From assembly GCA_046048895.1 (NCBI GenBank), contig JBJOFF010000001.1:1-64000 (forward strand): a stretch of 64,000 nt of DNA, given 5' to 3'. Numbering within the stretch: position 1 is the stretch's first letter; every line of letters starts with the position of its first letter. The stretch is from ZLKRG08 sp046048895 (lineage in GTDB: Bacteria; Actinomycetota; Actinomycetes; Nanopelagicales; Nanopelagicaceae). Under the pieces are notes generated by a model. The model was not told the origin of the DNA and made no database searches. It was given only the letters and a program-made list of their open reading frames with translations. The position numbers were made by a program, and so were the translations under genes. This document shows, in pieces, positions 16,957-26,181 of this stretch.

Positions 16957-18300
16957 ATGCGCAGCGCGAAATTAGATAGAGCCGGTACCGACTGGGCCTC
17001 AATTCTCTTGGGCCTTGGTTTGGGGCTAACGGTGGCGATGGAACTGACCACGCTTCGCGCATCTGATTATGCGGATACTTATCAGATTATCGCTTTGATT
17101 AGCCGATTCTGCGCGTTGATTGGAACCTACTTAGCTCTGGTCGGGGTTTTATTAGTGGCGCGTATTCCGTGGGTCGAACGCGGTGTGGGTCATGATCGTT
17201 TAGTTATCTGGCATCGAAAGCTGGCGCCTTATTCTCTCTTTCTAATTGGCTTTCATGTGCTCTTTGTAATTTTAGGTATCGCAGGAATCGAACAGATTCC
17301 ACTTTATAAAGAGCTCTGGCGGATGATTGTTGATTATCCGTGGGTGGTCTGGGGACTTGTTGGTTTTGTTTTGATGGTTGCCGCGGGTGTGACTTCTTAT
17401 AAGAAAGCGCGCGCCAAGATGAAATATGAAACTTGGTGGATCATTCACGTGCTTACTTATGTTGCGATTGCGGCATCGTTCATGCACCAAATTACCAATG
17501 GCACCATGTTTATTAATCATCCTCTAAACAAAGCTTATTGGATTGGGCTATATGCATTTGTGGCATTTGCAATTGTGGTTTGGCGTGTGGGAATTCCAGT
17601 TGTTAAATCACTTCGTCATAATTTAAAAGTTGATCGGGTAATTGTCGAAGCTCCGGGAGTGATCTCAGTGATTATCCGCGGGCGCTCGCTACATGCACTT
17701 GGTGCACAAGGTGGACAGTTCTTTAATTGGCGCTTTGCCCAAGGTGGACATATTTTATTGCAGCATCCATATTCACTATCTGCTGCGCCGACAGATAAAT
17801 ATTTACGTATCACCGTTAAAAATTTGGGCGATCATTCGCGCGATTTAATTAATTTACGTCCCGGAACCAGGGTCTTTATGGAAGGTCCATATGGAGCTTT
17901 CACCAAGAATCGTGCTACTCGTAAGCATGTGTTGCTAGTAGGCGGCGGAGTTGGAATTACGCCAATTCGTGCAATTGCTGAGGAATTTGGCGATACCGTA
18001 CAGATGGATCTGATTTATCGCGTATCTGACGACTCTGAATTGGTATTAAAAGAGGAGCTTGATTACCTGGCAGAAAATAGCAACGGTGCGCTGACTGTGC
18101 ATTATCAGGTTGGCTCGCGCCACCAGTTTCCAGTTAATGCAAAGACTTTAAAACAGGTCGCACCGAATCTAGCGGATAGCGATATCTATGTATGCGGCCC
18201 AAGTGGACTGGTGGATTCGGTAATTTATGCGGCATCTGACGCAGGCGTGCCTAAGAATCGCATTCATCATGAAGAGTTTGAATTTCATAGCAAGATCTAA
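16957..18300 (+). CDS. Ferric-reductase-like flavocytochrome (heme membrane domain + FAD/NAD(P) domain)
   Basis: About 447 residues. The N-terminal half has six hydrophobic spans with heme-ligand-like histidines in WHRKLAPYSLFLIGFHV and WIIHVLTYVAIAASFMHQI. The C-terminal half is a ferredoxin-reductase module: HPYSLSAAP binds FAD, VGGGVGITPIRA binds NAD(P)H and YVCGPSGLVDS follows. It should carry electrons from cytosolic NAD(P)H across the membrane. I chose the ATG at 16957 because CTTAAT lies 6 nt upstream; ATGs at 16855 and 16924 are in frame. It is followed at once by an FMN-binding exported protein and ApbE, which suggests one electron-transfer chain. Confidence 0.8.
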   Translation: MRSAKLDRAGTDWASILLGLGLGLTVAMELTTLRASDYADTYQIIALISRFCALIGTYLALVGVLLVARIPWVERGVGHDRLVIWHRKLAPYSLFLIGFHVLFVILGIAGIEQIPLYKELWRMIVDYPWVVWGLVGFVLMVAAGVTSYKKARAKMKYETWWIIHVLTYVAIAASFMHQITNGTMFINHPLNKAYWIGLYAFVAFAIVVWRVGIPVVKSLRHNLKVDRVIVEAPGVISVIIRGRSLHALGAQGGQFFNWRFAQGGHILLQHPYSLSAAPTDKYLRITVKNLGDHSRDLINLRPGTRVFMEGPYGAFTKNRATRKHVLLVGGGVGITPIRAIAEEFGDTVQMDLIYRVSDDSELVLKEELDYLAENSNGALTVHYQVGSRHQFPVNAKTLKQVAPNLADSDIYVCGPSGLVDSVIYAASDAGVPKNRIHHEEFEFHSKI

Positions 18301-18323
18301 TCGAGGGGAAAAGAGGTAACGGC

Positions 18324-18911
18324 ATGAAGCGAGCGATGCTAATCGCCGGAGGCACTGTGGGGGGCCTTGGTGTGGTGCTATCGGTTACACCGCCAGAGCT
18401 TGGAAGCAATTCACTTTCAACGCTCTCGGGCGCTTCTGCCGCTACCTCTGAAATTGCACCTACAGAAAACACTGCTGATACACAGAGCACCTCTCAAACT
18501 GCACCAACAACTACAAAAGAGAATGCAACTTCAAGTAGTAAGCAAGGATTGACTACCAAGAAGAGCACAACTTCTGCTACTACTAATTCTGCAACTTCAA
18601 CCGAATTAAATTCATCAAGCGCCGGAGTAACTGGTTCGTTTACCGGCGATGCAGTTGATATTGGTTATGGCTTAATGCAGGTAAAGATCACGGTCTCTAA
18701 TGGCAAAATCACCGAAGCGGTGGCGGTGCAGACGCCTGATGGTCGTAATCAACGTTGGACCGATATGGCCGTGCCGCAACTTCGTTCGCAGACTTTAGCT
18801 GCGCAATCAGCGGCCATTTCTGGCGTATCTGGCGCTTCATATACCGCTTATGGTTGGTATAAATCCTTAATTACCGCGCTAGAAAAAGCCGGCATGCCAA
18901 CTGGCGTCTAA
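18324..18911 (+). CDS. Exported FMN-binding domain protein
   Basis: The 195-residue protein has an N-terminal signal/anchor, then a Ser/Thr-rich linker (residues 30-105), then an FMN_bind domain. The segment SGVSGASYTAYGW contains the Thr that ApbE flavinylates through a phosphoester bond in this family. AAGAGG precedes the ATG. It lies between the flavocytochrome and apbE (stop overlaps apbE as TAATG), so a covalent flavin outside the membrane is the likely electron acceptor of the flavocytochrome. Final acceptor unknown. Confidence 0.8.
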   Translation: MKRAMLIAGGTVGGLGVVLSVTPPELGSNSLSTLSGASAATSEIAPTENTADTQSTSQTAPTTTKENATSSSKQGLTTKKSTTSATTNSATSTELNSSSAGVTGSFTGDAVDIGYGLMQVKITVSNGKITEAVAVQTPDGRNQRWTDMAVPQLRSQTLAAQSAAISGVSGASYTAYGWYKSLITALEKAGMPTGV

Positions 18912-19660
18912 TGGCACGGGTCGAACGCGAAATTGCGGTGTGGGGCACCGAAATTTATATCGATGCGCAATCTACAAAACTGCAGGCGGATGAAATCGAA
19001 AGAATCATTGAAGGTATCGAAGCATTTCTATTTGATGTAGATGATGAGTTCTCGACCTTCAAGCCAAATAGTTCAGTATCCAGAATTCGTACTGGCAAAT
19101 TAAAGATTGAGGATGCACCTGATTTAGTGCAAGAAGTTTGGCGCGGTTGCTTAAAAGCGCGCGAATTAACTTTTGGCGCATTTGATCCGTGGGCAGTCGC
19201 CGAAGGTTTTGACCCATCTGGATATGTAAAAGGTTGGGCGGCGCAAAAGGCCGCTAATTCGCTATTTGCAGCGGGCTGCGAAAAAGTTCAAGTAAATGCT
19301 GCGGGTGACATTGCGCTACGCGGTGGGCCATGGAAAATTGGCGTGATTAATCCAGATAATAAATCGGAAATTGTTCAGGTATTTGAATTAACTGATGAAA
19401 ATATTGCAACCAGTGGGCATTATGAAAAAGGTGCACACATCAATGATCCACACACTGGCTTAATTGCAATAGGAGCAAAATCTGGCACTGTAATTGGTCC
19501 AGATGGTGGATTAGCAGATGCCTTTGCAACTGCGTTAATGGTCGATGGCAGCGATAGCGCAAAATGGATTGGCAATCCAGAATTATCTGTTTACACATTC
19601 TGGGCGATCAATCGCCACGAGCAGACGGCATGGGGATTTGGTCCTAAAATAACCTCATGA
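18911..19660 (+). CDS. apbE: ApbE FAD:protein FMN transferase
   Basis: The 249-residue enzyme transfers FMN from FAD to a Thr of a target protein. Family motifs are FDVDDEFSTFKPNSSVS, FGAFDPWAVAEG, GYVKGWAAQKA, VNAAGDIAL, ATSGHYEKG with HINDPHTG, and the metal-site stretch DAFATALMV. It is short compared with Gram-negative ApbE and has no signal peptide or lipobox, so it acts in the cytosol or its export is unusual. It overlaps the FMN_bind gene by one base and the following kinase by four, making the target protein obvious by context. Confidence 0.85.
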   Translation: MARVEREIAVWGTEIYIDAQSTKLQADEIERIIEGIEAFLFDVDDEFSTFKPNSSVSRIRTGKLKIEDAPDLVQEVWRGCLKARELTFGAFDPWAVAEGFDPSGYVKGWAAQKAANSLFAAGCEKVQVNAAGDIALRGGPWKIGVINPDNKSEIVQVFELTDENIATSGHYEKGAHINDPHTGLIAIGAKSGTVIGPDGGLADAFATALMVDGSDSAKWIGNPELSVYTFWAINRHEQTAWGFGPKITS

Positions 19661-20571
19661 CAATCTGGGTTTGCGGTGAGGTGCTGGTGGATTTAATTCC
19701 AGATCCCAATAACCCTGGCCAGCGATACGGCGTCATTGGTGGCGGCCCAGAAAATACTGCAATTGCGCTGGCGCGACTTGGCCATGACGTGCAATTTATA
19801 GATGGCATAAGCAGCGATGATTGGGGCGTCGCAGCAAAGAATGAGCTAAATCTAGATGGCGTGGGAACCAAATTCTGTAAATTCTCAGATAAACCAACTT
19901 GCCAAGCGATTGTGACTTTAGATGAAAAGGGCTCTGCATCTTATGAATTCGTAATCGAAGGCACTGCGACCTTTGATTTTCAACGTGATTGGTTACCGGA
20001 TCCTTACAAACACAAACCATCGCTTTTACATATCGGTACTTTAGTAACTGCAATCGAACCTGGCGCATCAGTGCTCTTTGATTGGGCGCTAGAAGTTTCT
20101 GAACTTGCGCCGATTGTCTTTGATCCAAATGTGCGTCCGGCGGTAATTCCAGATCGCGATTTATATCGAAAACAAGTAGAAAAATGGGTGGATATCTCAT
20201 CGGTAGTAAAAGTCTCCGAAGATGATTTAGCTTGGCTCTATCCAGATCGCGACGATATCGAAGTAGCCAAAGAGTGGGTCGCAGATGATGTTTCACTAGT
20301 TGTGATTACCCGCGGCGGAGATGGTTTAGTTGGCGTAACTCGCACCGGTGTTTATTCCGTGCCAGGCGTGAGCATAAATGTGGCTGACACTATTGGTGCC
20401 GGCGATACTGTTGGCGCTGTGATTGCCGAAGCAGTTAAAGAGATTGGTTTAGATGATTTAGATGACGGAGCGCTACTTGTGACTTTAGAGAAAGCAGCAC
20501 GAGCTGCAGCAATTACCTGCAGTCGAAGTGGTGCTAATCCGCCATATTTTCATGAATTGAATCTTAAATAA
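19657..20571 (+). CDS. PfkB-family sugar kinase (fructokinase-like)
   Basis: A 304-residue ribokinase-fold enzyme. VCGEVLVDLIPD opens the fold, GGGPENTAIALARLG is the first PfkB signature and VADTIGAGDTVGAVI the second, with the catalytic Asp in GAGD. It phosphorylates a monosaccharide with ATP; fructose is a good guess, but residues do not settle it. Its ATG overlaps the apbE stop as ATGA and its stop overlaps the aldose epimerase start. Linkage of sugar kinase and mutarotase to the flavin module is probably operon packing in a small genome. Confidence 0.8.
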   Translation: MTIWVCGEVLVDLIPDPNNPGQRYGVIGGGPENTAIALARLGHDVQFIDGISSDDWGVAAKNELNLDGVGTKFCKFSDKPTCQAIVTLDEKGSASYEFVIEGTATFDFQRDWLPDPYKHKPSLLHIGTLVTAIEPGASVLFDWALEVSELAPIVFDPNVRPAVIPDRDLYRKQVEKWVDISSVVKVSEDDLAWLYPDRDDIEVAKEWVADDVSLVVITRGGDGLVGVTRTGVYSVPGVSINVADTIGAGDTVGAVIAEAVKEIGLDDLDDGALLVTLEKAARAAAITCSRSGANPPYFHELNLK

Positions 20572-21335
20572 TGCAATTTATTGATGACGCTGAATTTCAA
20601 ATCAATATTGATTTAGATAACGGTGCGCGCATTAGTTCGCTAATTTGGCGCGATATGCAGATTACTTTGCCGTATCGCGGACAACCGCATACACATGGGT
20701 GGTATGCAATGGGGCCATGGGCTGGGCGAATTAAAGATGGCTTAATTAAAGATTCTTCCGGCAAAGTTTTTGAACTACCAACCAATATTGATCCGCCAAA
20801 TGCGCTGCATGGATTTGGTTACACCTCTTCTTGGCAAGATATTGGGCCAGGACGTGCATTACTGCACCTGCCAGCGCCATATGACGGTGCGACTTTAGAA
20901 CAGCGGATCGAAGTTTTAGATGATGCAATTCGTTGGTCGATTGAATATGACGCTAATGGTTGCGATCTGCCTGCCTGGATTGGTTTACATCCTTGGTTTG
21001 CGCGCGATATCGGTGCAGGCAACGAAGCAGAGTTAATTTTCCAAGCGGAGAAAATGTTGCTCCGCGATAAAGATGGGTTGCCAACCGGCGAGCTAATTAC
21101 GCCACCAAAGCAGCCATGGGATGATGCTTTTACTGGCGTGCGCGGTGTGCCGGCAGTTTTATACGAAGATGTTTTACGAATTGATATCGAAAGCGATGCG
21201 CCGTGGTGGGTGGTTTACACCGAAGATTCCGAAGGTATCTGCATCGAATCGCAATCTGCGCCACCAGATGCCGCGAATCTAGGCATTAGTGGAGAAGATT
21301 ACGTAGAGGCGTTGTTTGTTTTCACTGAGCTATAA
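20571..21335 (+). CDS. Aldose 1-epimerase (galactose-mutarotase-like)
   Basis: The 254-residue protein shows the mutarotase fold: NGARISSLIWR, GPWAGRIKDG, NALHGFGYTSSW with a catalytic-type His, IGLHPWFAR with the second His, and the C-terminal GICIESQSAPPDA containing the acid Glu. Reaction: interconversion of alpha and beta anomers of an aldose. Translationally coupled to the PfkB-type kinase (1-bp overlap), suggesting that they act on the same hexose. Confidence 0.78.
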   Translation: MQFIDDAEFQINIDLDNGARISSLIWRDMQITLPYRGQPHTHGWYAMGPWAGRIKDGLIKDSSGKVFELPTNIDPPNALHGFGYTSSWQDIGPGRALLHLPAPYDGATLEQRIEVLDDAIRWSIEYDANGCDLPAWIGLHPWFARDIGAGNEAELIFQAEKMLLRDKDGLPTGELITPPKQPWDDAFTGVRGVPAVLYEDVLRIDIESDAPWWVVYTEDSEGICIESQSAPPDAANLGISGEDYVEALFVFTEL

Positions 21336-21350
21336 AGTAATTTAGCGGAC

Positions 21351-22703
21351 ATGAACCGTAAGGCACTTTCCGATGCGATGAAGCGCGAACAAGAACGCTT
21401 CTTAGCGCGCACCCCAAAGTCAGCAAAGTTATTTGAAGATGCCAAGAAAGTTATGCCTGGTGGCGTACCGATGTCTTGGATGTCTAAGTGGCCAGGTGCT
21501 TATCCAACATTTGTAGCTAGCGCGAATGGTTCCAGATTTACAGACGTAGATGGCAATGAATATATTGATTTATGTTTGGGTGATACCGGTTCTATGACGG
21601 GCCATTCACCAAAGGCAACGGTCGATGCAATAAAAGCGCAACTTGATAATGGCATTACTGCGATGTTGCCAACAGAAAATTCATTGGCAGTATCGCAAGA
21701 TTTAGCTAATCGTTTTGGACTTCCGCTTTGGCAGTACACAGTTAGCGCAACTGATGCCAATCGTCATGTGATTCGTTACTCCAGGTTGATTACTGGCCGT
21801 AGCAAAATAATCGTGATTGATCGCTGCTATCACGGTTCAGTTGATGAAACATTTGCCACACTTGGCGCTAATGGCGAAACCGTTGCGCGCGAAGGAAATA
21901 TTGGTGCGCCGGTTTCTTTAGATACCACTACTCGTGTAGTTGAATTTAATGATTTAGTTGCAATGGAAAAAGCTTTGGCGCATGGTGATGTGGCAGCGAT
22001 TTTGATGGAACCTGCGATGACCAACGTGGGAATTGTCTTGCCAGAAGATGGTTATCTAAAAGGCGTCGAAGCGTTAGCTAAGAAATATGGCGCTAAGTTA
22101 ATTATCGATGAGACCCACACTATTAGCGCTGGCGCAGGTGGCATGACCGCGCAACTTGGTTTAAAGCCAGATTTCTTTGTAATCGGTAAAGCAATTGGTG
22201 GCGGAATTCCAACTGGCACCTTTGGTATGACCCATGAAATGGCAGCAGAAATTGCAGCCAAAGTTGATCGCGAAGTTGTTGATACCGGTGGCGTCGGCGG
22301 AACTTTGGCAGGAAATGCGCTATCGCTTGCTTCAATGCGTGCGACTTTGACTCAAGTTTTAACTGCGGAAAATTTTAAAAAGATGATCGCGCTCGGTGAT
22401 CGCTGGTCAGATGGCGTAGATGCGTCAATCAAAGAATTTAATTTACCTTGGCATTGCAATCGTTTAGGTGCGCGCGGCGAGTATCTATTTGCGCCAAAAG
22501 CGCCACGTACCGGCCGCGAAGCTGCTGATGCGGGAGACTTTGAATTAGAACAGTACATTCATCTGCGCTTACTTAATGATGGTTTCTTATTAACGCCATT
22601 TCATAACATGGCGTTAATGTCACCAGTTACTACCGAAGCAGATGTGGATGCACATACTCACGCATTCCGTGAAATGTGCAAAGAGATCGCCAGCTGGAAC
22701 TAA
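21351..22703 (+). CDS. Class III (GSA-like) aminotransferase
   Basis: A 450-residue PLP enzyme. PGGVPMSWMSKWPGAYP and DGNEYIDLCLGDTGSMTGH are typical of HemL-like transaminases, IIDETHTISAGAGG holds the cofactor Asp and FFVIGKAIGGGIPTGTFGM the Schiff-base Lys. True HemL carries a more conserved N-terminus, so this is more likely an amino-acid or amine transaminase. It is 15 bp after the mutarotase gene, with a TAATTT hexamer 7 nt before the ATG as an own promoter. Substrate not assignable. Confidence 0.75.
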   Translation: MNRKALSDAMKREQERFLARTPKSAKLFEDAKKVMPGGVPMSWMSKWPGAYPTFVASANGSRFTDVDGNEYIDLCLGDTGSMTGHSPKATVDAIKAQLDNGITAMLPTENSLAVSQDLANRFGLPLWQYTVSATDANRHVIRYSRLITGRSKIIVIDRCYHGSVDETFATLGANGETVAREGNIGAPVSLDTTTRVVEFNDLVAMEKALAHGDVAAILMEPAMTNVGIVLPEDGYLKGVEALAKKYGAKLIIDETHTISAGAGGMTAQLGLKPDFFVIGKAIGGGIPTGTFGMTHEMAAEIAAKVDREVVDTGGVGGTLAGNALSLASMRATLTQVLTAENFKKMIALGDRWSDGVDASIKEFNLPWHCNRLGARGEYLFAPKAPRTGREAADAGDFELEQYIHLRLLNDGFLLTPFHNMALMSPVTTEADVDAHTHAFREMCKEIASWN

Positions 22704-23144
22704 TTAGAGTAGTGCCAGAGTTGCGATAGCGGCGTCGTAACCTTTATCTTCAACTTTGCCACCGGCGCGATCATGCGCTTGTTCCAAGGTGTCGCACATC
22801 AATACGCCAAAGCCAACCGGCTTTCTACGTTGTAGCTGTAGATTCATAATTCCATGTGTTACGCCTTGGCATACGTAATCAAAGTGTGCAGTGGCACCGC
22901 GAAGTACCAAACCAAGTGCAACTACGCCATCAAAACCGCTATCGATCGCTTTTGATGCGGCTAGCGGGATTTCAAAACTTCCTGGCACAAAGCTGACTTC
23001 GTACGTTGCACCATGCTCTTCACAGGCCCTAATCGCGCTATCAATTAACTTCTGACATAAGTCCGGGTGCCAACTAGAAGAGATGATGGCAATTCTCTTT
23101 CCTTTGGCGTTTTTAATTTCAAATTTCGGTGCAGCGCCTGACAT
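22704..23144 (-). CDS. ribH: 6,7-dimethyl-8-ribityllumazine synthase
   Basis: The 146-residue protein condenses 5-amino-6-ribitylamino-uracil with dihydroxybutanone phosphate. SSWHPDLCQKL (aromatic at the ligand site), VPGSFEIPLAA, GLVLRGATAHFDYVCQGVTHGIM with the catalytic His, and GVLMCDTLEQA are the lumazine synthase signatures. It is the last gene of the ribD-ribE-ribBA-ribH operon, directly abutting ribBA. Expression should follow the upstream FMN riboswitch. Confidence 0.93.
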   Translation of the reverse strand: MSGAAPKFEIKNAKGKRIAIISSSWHPDLCQKLIDSAIRACEEHGATYEVSFVPGSFEIPLAASKAIDSGFDGVVALGLVLRGATAHFDYVCQGVTHGIMNLQLQRRKPVGFGVLMCDTLEQAHDRAGGKVEDKGYDAAIATLALL

Positions 23145-24332
23145 TTAGATTCCTAACTCGTGTTTCAATCGTTCCTGTTTGGTTCTTAAATAACTCTCAT
23201 TATGAATATTGACCTCGCCCGTTAATTCGCGACGGGTGACGGCAAAGCCAAAACCCTTTAATTTCGCGATTTTTTCCGGGTTATTGGTAAGTAGCTCTAA
23301 CTCGGTAATTCCAAGTAATTTTAGAATTTCTGCGGCATCCTGCCATTCACGCTCATCTACTTGGTGGCCAAGTTTCAAATTAGCATCCACGGTATCAAAG
23401 CCATGATCTTGCAAAATATAGGCTTCGATTTTGGCAGCTAGCCCAATGCCACGTCCCTCGTGATCGCGCATGTAAATCAGAAAACCTGAACCAGCCGCTT
23501 CGATTGCGGCAAATGCGCTATTTAACTGCGCGCCGCAATCACAACGCTGGCTACCTAGCGCATCACCAGTTAGGCATTCGCTATGTAAACGGATTAATGG
23601 ATTGCTCTTTGGATTTCCAAATTTCAAAATTGCATGTTCTACGCCAAATGAATTCTGGAAAGTTGCAATCTGCCACTGACCATTAGCTTTAGGTAAATTA
23701 GCCCAACGCAGACTCTTCTGGCTTTCAAAGTTAATCTGGCTAAATCTCTCTGCCAATTCTTCAATAGTGATTACTTCAATCTGATGCGTTGCGGCAAAAT
23801 CAAAGAGCGCATCTCCGCGCATCATGCTGCCATCTTCATTAATTAATTCGGAAATTGCCACCACTGGGGCTGCGCCAACTGCCGCTGCCATTACTACGGC
23901 CGCTTCGGTATGTCCGCGGCGAACGCTTAAGCCGCCGTCATTAGCGACCAACGGAAAAATATGGCCTGGACGAATGAAATCTGTAGCTACAGATTCAGCT
24001 TTCGCCATAACTTTCAAAGTTGTAGCGCGTTCTGCCGCACTAATTCCAGTGGTTAAGCCAACTTTGGCATCTAGCGAAACGGTAAATGCCGTCTGCTTGG
24101 AATCTTGGTTGCGTTTAACCATATACGGAAGCGCTAAACGATCAGCAATTTCTCGTGTAATTGCGGCGCAGATTACGCCAGAAGTATGGCGGATCATAAA
24201 ACCCATATCTGCCGCGCTTAACTCTGCACCAAGAATGAAGAGATCGCCCTCGTTCTCGCGATCTGCATCATCGGTGACTATGACAAATTTTCCCGATTTA
24301 AAATCCGCCAGCGCTTTCTCTAAATTACTCAC
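23145..24332 (-). CDS. ribBA: RibBA: DHBP synthase / GTP cyclohydrolase II
   Basis: A 395-residue fusion supplying both branches of riboflavin synthesis. The N-terminal DHBP synthase has DDADRENEGDLF and RRGHTEAAVVMA. The C-terminal cyclohydrolase II has SECLTGDALGSQRCDCG with the three zinc cysteines and MRDHEGRGIGL. Both halves look intact. The start overlaps the end of ribE by 8 bp. It forms one transcript with ribD, ribE and ribH under the FMN riboswitch. Confidence 0.93.
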   Translation of the reverse strand: MSNLEKALADFKSGKFVIVTDDADRENEGDLFILGAELSAADMGFMIRHTSGVICAAITREIADRLALPYMVKRNQDSKQTAFTVSLDAKVGLTTGISAAERATTLKVMAKAESVATDFIRPGHIFPLVANDGGLSVRRGHTEAAVVMAAAVGAAPVVAISELINEDGSMMRGDALFDFAATHQIEVITIEELAERFSQINFESQKSLRWANLPKANGQWQIATFQNSFGVEHAILKFGNPKSNPLIRLHSECLTGDALGSQRCDCGAQLNSAFAAIEAAGSGFLIYMRDHEGRGIGLAAKIEAYILQDHGFDTVDANLKLGHQVDEREWQDAAEILKLLGITELELLTNNPEKIAKLKGFGFAVTRRELTGEVNIHNESYLRTKQERLKHELGI

Positions 24333-24930
24333 TTTGACTCGCTTTCATAATGCGCTCGACATATTTAGCTAAAACATCTACTTCTAGATTTACTTCGGCG
24401 CCAACTTGTAATTTACTTAAATTAGTGCGCTTTAAAGTCTCAGGAATTAACCAGACTGATAACGAGGTGGCAGCATCATCCAATTTGGCAACAGTTAGTG
24501 AAACACCATTTAGCGTGACCGATCCTTGTGGTTGTAAATACTTTAAGTAGCTCTTTGGCACTGTGAAAACCAATTCGTACCAATCAACGCCTTCATTGAT
24601 GGCACTTAATTTGGCCAGAGTATCGACATGGCCTTGAACGATATGGCCACCCAAGCGATCACTTACTTTCATCGCTTTCTCTAGATTTACCTCATCGCCG
24701 ACTTTTAGAGCGCCAATATTGGTAAGTGCCAAAGTCTGTTTCATGACATCGACGCTAAATTGATCGTCGGTATTGGTGACGGCAGTTAGGCAGCAACCAT
24801 TAACGGCAATGGAATCACCTAGTTTAATATCGCTAAAGAAACCAGGGGATTGCAAAGTTATTTGTGCGCTATCTGGGCCAGTTACTACTTTAATTACGGT
24901 TCCTAGCGCTTCAACGATTCCAGTAAACAT
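24325..24930 (-). CDS. ribE: Riboflavin synthase alpha subunit
   Basis: The 201-residue enzyme dismutates two lumazines to riboflavin. It begins MFTGIVEALGTV and shows the internal duplication of the family, with GDSIAVNGCCLT in the first half and GSVTLNGVSLTV in the second. Length is normal. The ATG overlaps the ribD stop by one base. Confidence 0.93.
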   Translation of the reverse strand: MFTGIVEALGTVIKVVTGPDSAQITLQSPGFFSDIKLGDSIAVNGCCLTAVTNTDDQFSVDVMKQTLALTNIGALKVGDEVNLEKAMKVSDRLGGHIVQGHVDTLAKLSAINEGVDWYELVFTVPKSYLKYLQPQGSVTLNGVSLTVAKLDDAATSLSVWLIPETLKRTNLSKLQVGAEVNLEVDVLAKYVERIMKASQSE

Positions 24931-25913
24931 TATTTAACTACCCGGTATCTACTAAATAAATCGCCTTCAAAATTAGCGCTTTCGATTAACTCTAATTCCA
25001 GCGCGTCAGAAATATTGGAAATCCCTAAATCATTGATAAAGGATGCACCTGCGCCAAGTAGTTTCGGCGCAGTAAAAATGGCGATCTCATCAATTAAGCC
25101 GGCTTTGATAAGCGCAGTACCTAGAGTTGGCCCAGCCTCTACTAAAACATTAACTATGCCGCGGTTAAGTAAGTTAGCGCTAAGCGAACTTAAATCTTGG
25201 TCTTGGTGATGATAAAAAGGTGCGCGATCATCTTTGATATTTAAATTCGCTGCTATATCACGATTGCCAACCGCTACCCGCAGCGCCTTATTTTCCGAAA
25301 CTAAATTTGGATTATCGGCAATCACAGTGCCAGTGCCAACCAAAATGGCATCGCTTTGATTTCGTAATTGGGCTACGTAATTTCGCGACGCTTCATTACT
25401 GATCCACTTGCTGCTGCCATCGCTAGCTGCGATTTTGCCATCTAAAGTGGTCGCAATTTTCCAAGTGAAATATGGGCGGTTATTTTTAATGAAATTTAGC
25501 CAACCGCGATTAGCAAATGCTGCTTCACTTTTTAAAATTCCTGATTGCACGGTAATTCCGGCGTTACCTAGCGCGGCGGCGCCACCTGCGGCCAAGTGAT
25601 TTGGATCCGTAACGGCATAGATAACTTCTTTAATGCCAGCGTTAATAATGGCATCGGTGCAGGGTGGGGTTTTTCCATGGTGGTTGCATGGTTCAAGCGT
25701 TACTGCAATCGAAGACCCAGATAAATCTTTACCTGCGTTAATTGCATTGTTAATGGCGACGACTTCCGCATGCGGCCCTGATTGATGAAAACCTTCAGCG
25801 ATAATGCCATCTGCATTGAAAATGACCGCGCCAACAATTGGATTGCTACCGGTTCTACCTAAACCTAATTTAGAGAGCTCAATAGCGCGTTGCATCGCTG
25901 CAGTTGCGTTCAT
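24930..25913 (-). CDS. ribD: RibD bifunctional deaminase/reductase
   Basis: A 327-residue protein catalysing deamination and then side-chain reduction in riboflavin synthesis. The N-terminal deaminase has HAEVVAI and EPCNHHGKTPPCTDAI with the zinc His/Cys ligands. The C-terminal reductase has TLDGKIAASDGSSKWIS and LVEAGPTLGTAL. I start it at the ATG at 25913, preceded by GGGGAGG 6 nt upstream; a longer reading frame upstream would enter the riboswitch leader. First gene of the rib operon. Confidence 0.9.
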   Translation of the reverse strand: MNATAAMQRAIELSKLGLGRTGSNPIVGAVIFNADGIIAEGFHQSGPHAEVVAINNAINAGKDLSGSSIAVTLEPCNHHGKTPPCTDAIINAGIKEVIYAVTDPNHLAAGGAAALGNAGITVQSGILKSEAAFANRGWLNFIKNNRPYFTWKIATTLDGKIAASDGSSKWISNEASRNYVAQLRNQSDAILVGTGTVIADNPNLVSENKALRVAVGNRDIAANLNIKDDRAPFYHHQDQDLSSLSANLLNRGIVNVLVEAGPTLGTALIKAGLIDEIAIFTAPKLLGAGASFINDLGISNISDALELELIESANFEGDLFSRYRVVK

Positions 25914-26006
25914 ATTGACCTCCCCAAAGTCGCAAACATCAATAAATAAATGTGCAACTGGGGTACGCGAAGTACGCAGAAATGCGTCAACGCAATAGAA
26001 AAGGCT

Positions 26007-26126
26007 GTCTCTTCTCATCCGGACTTTAACCGTCGGTCTCAGAATCTCACTGAGTCCACCGATAACTGGATGCCATCGGGTCGCAGACTTTCACTGCCGG
26101 TTCGGAATTACACCGACCCCAGAAAC
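26007..26126 (-). promoter_or_regulatory. FMN riboswitch (RFN element)
   Basis: On the minus strand the leader of ribD carries the conserved RFN segments in order: GGGGTCGGTG, AATTCCGAACCGGCAGT, AGTCTGCGACCC, and near the 3' end GACCGACGGTTAAAGTCCGGATGAGAAGAG. The flanks GTTTCT and AGAGAC can pair as the P1 stem. The aptamer ends about 93 nt before the ribD ATG. FMN binding should switch off the rib operon, either by premature termination or by hiding the GGGGAGG ribosome site; no clear T-run terminator was seen in the 93 nt, which favours the latter. Confidence 0.93.
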
Positions 26127-26135
26127 AACAGCGCA

Positions 26136-26141
26136 ATTATG
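26136..26141 (-). promoter_or_regulatory. Probable -10 of the rib operon
   Basis: CATAAT on the minus strand, about 10 bp upstream of the 5' arm of the riboswitch P1 stem, so the transcript would start almost exactly at the aptamer. Confidence 0.5.
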
Positions 26142-26181
26142 GCACTGGGGTTTTTAAATGGCGAATTAGGACGTTGGAACT

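Noticed and set aside
26115..26155. Plus-strand terminator formed by ACCCCAG / CTGGGGT followed by TTTTT
   Set aside because: No plus-strand gene lies upstream, the loop is long, and the arms overlap the riboswitch and its promoter on the other strand.
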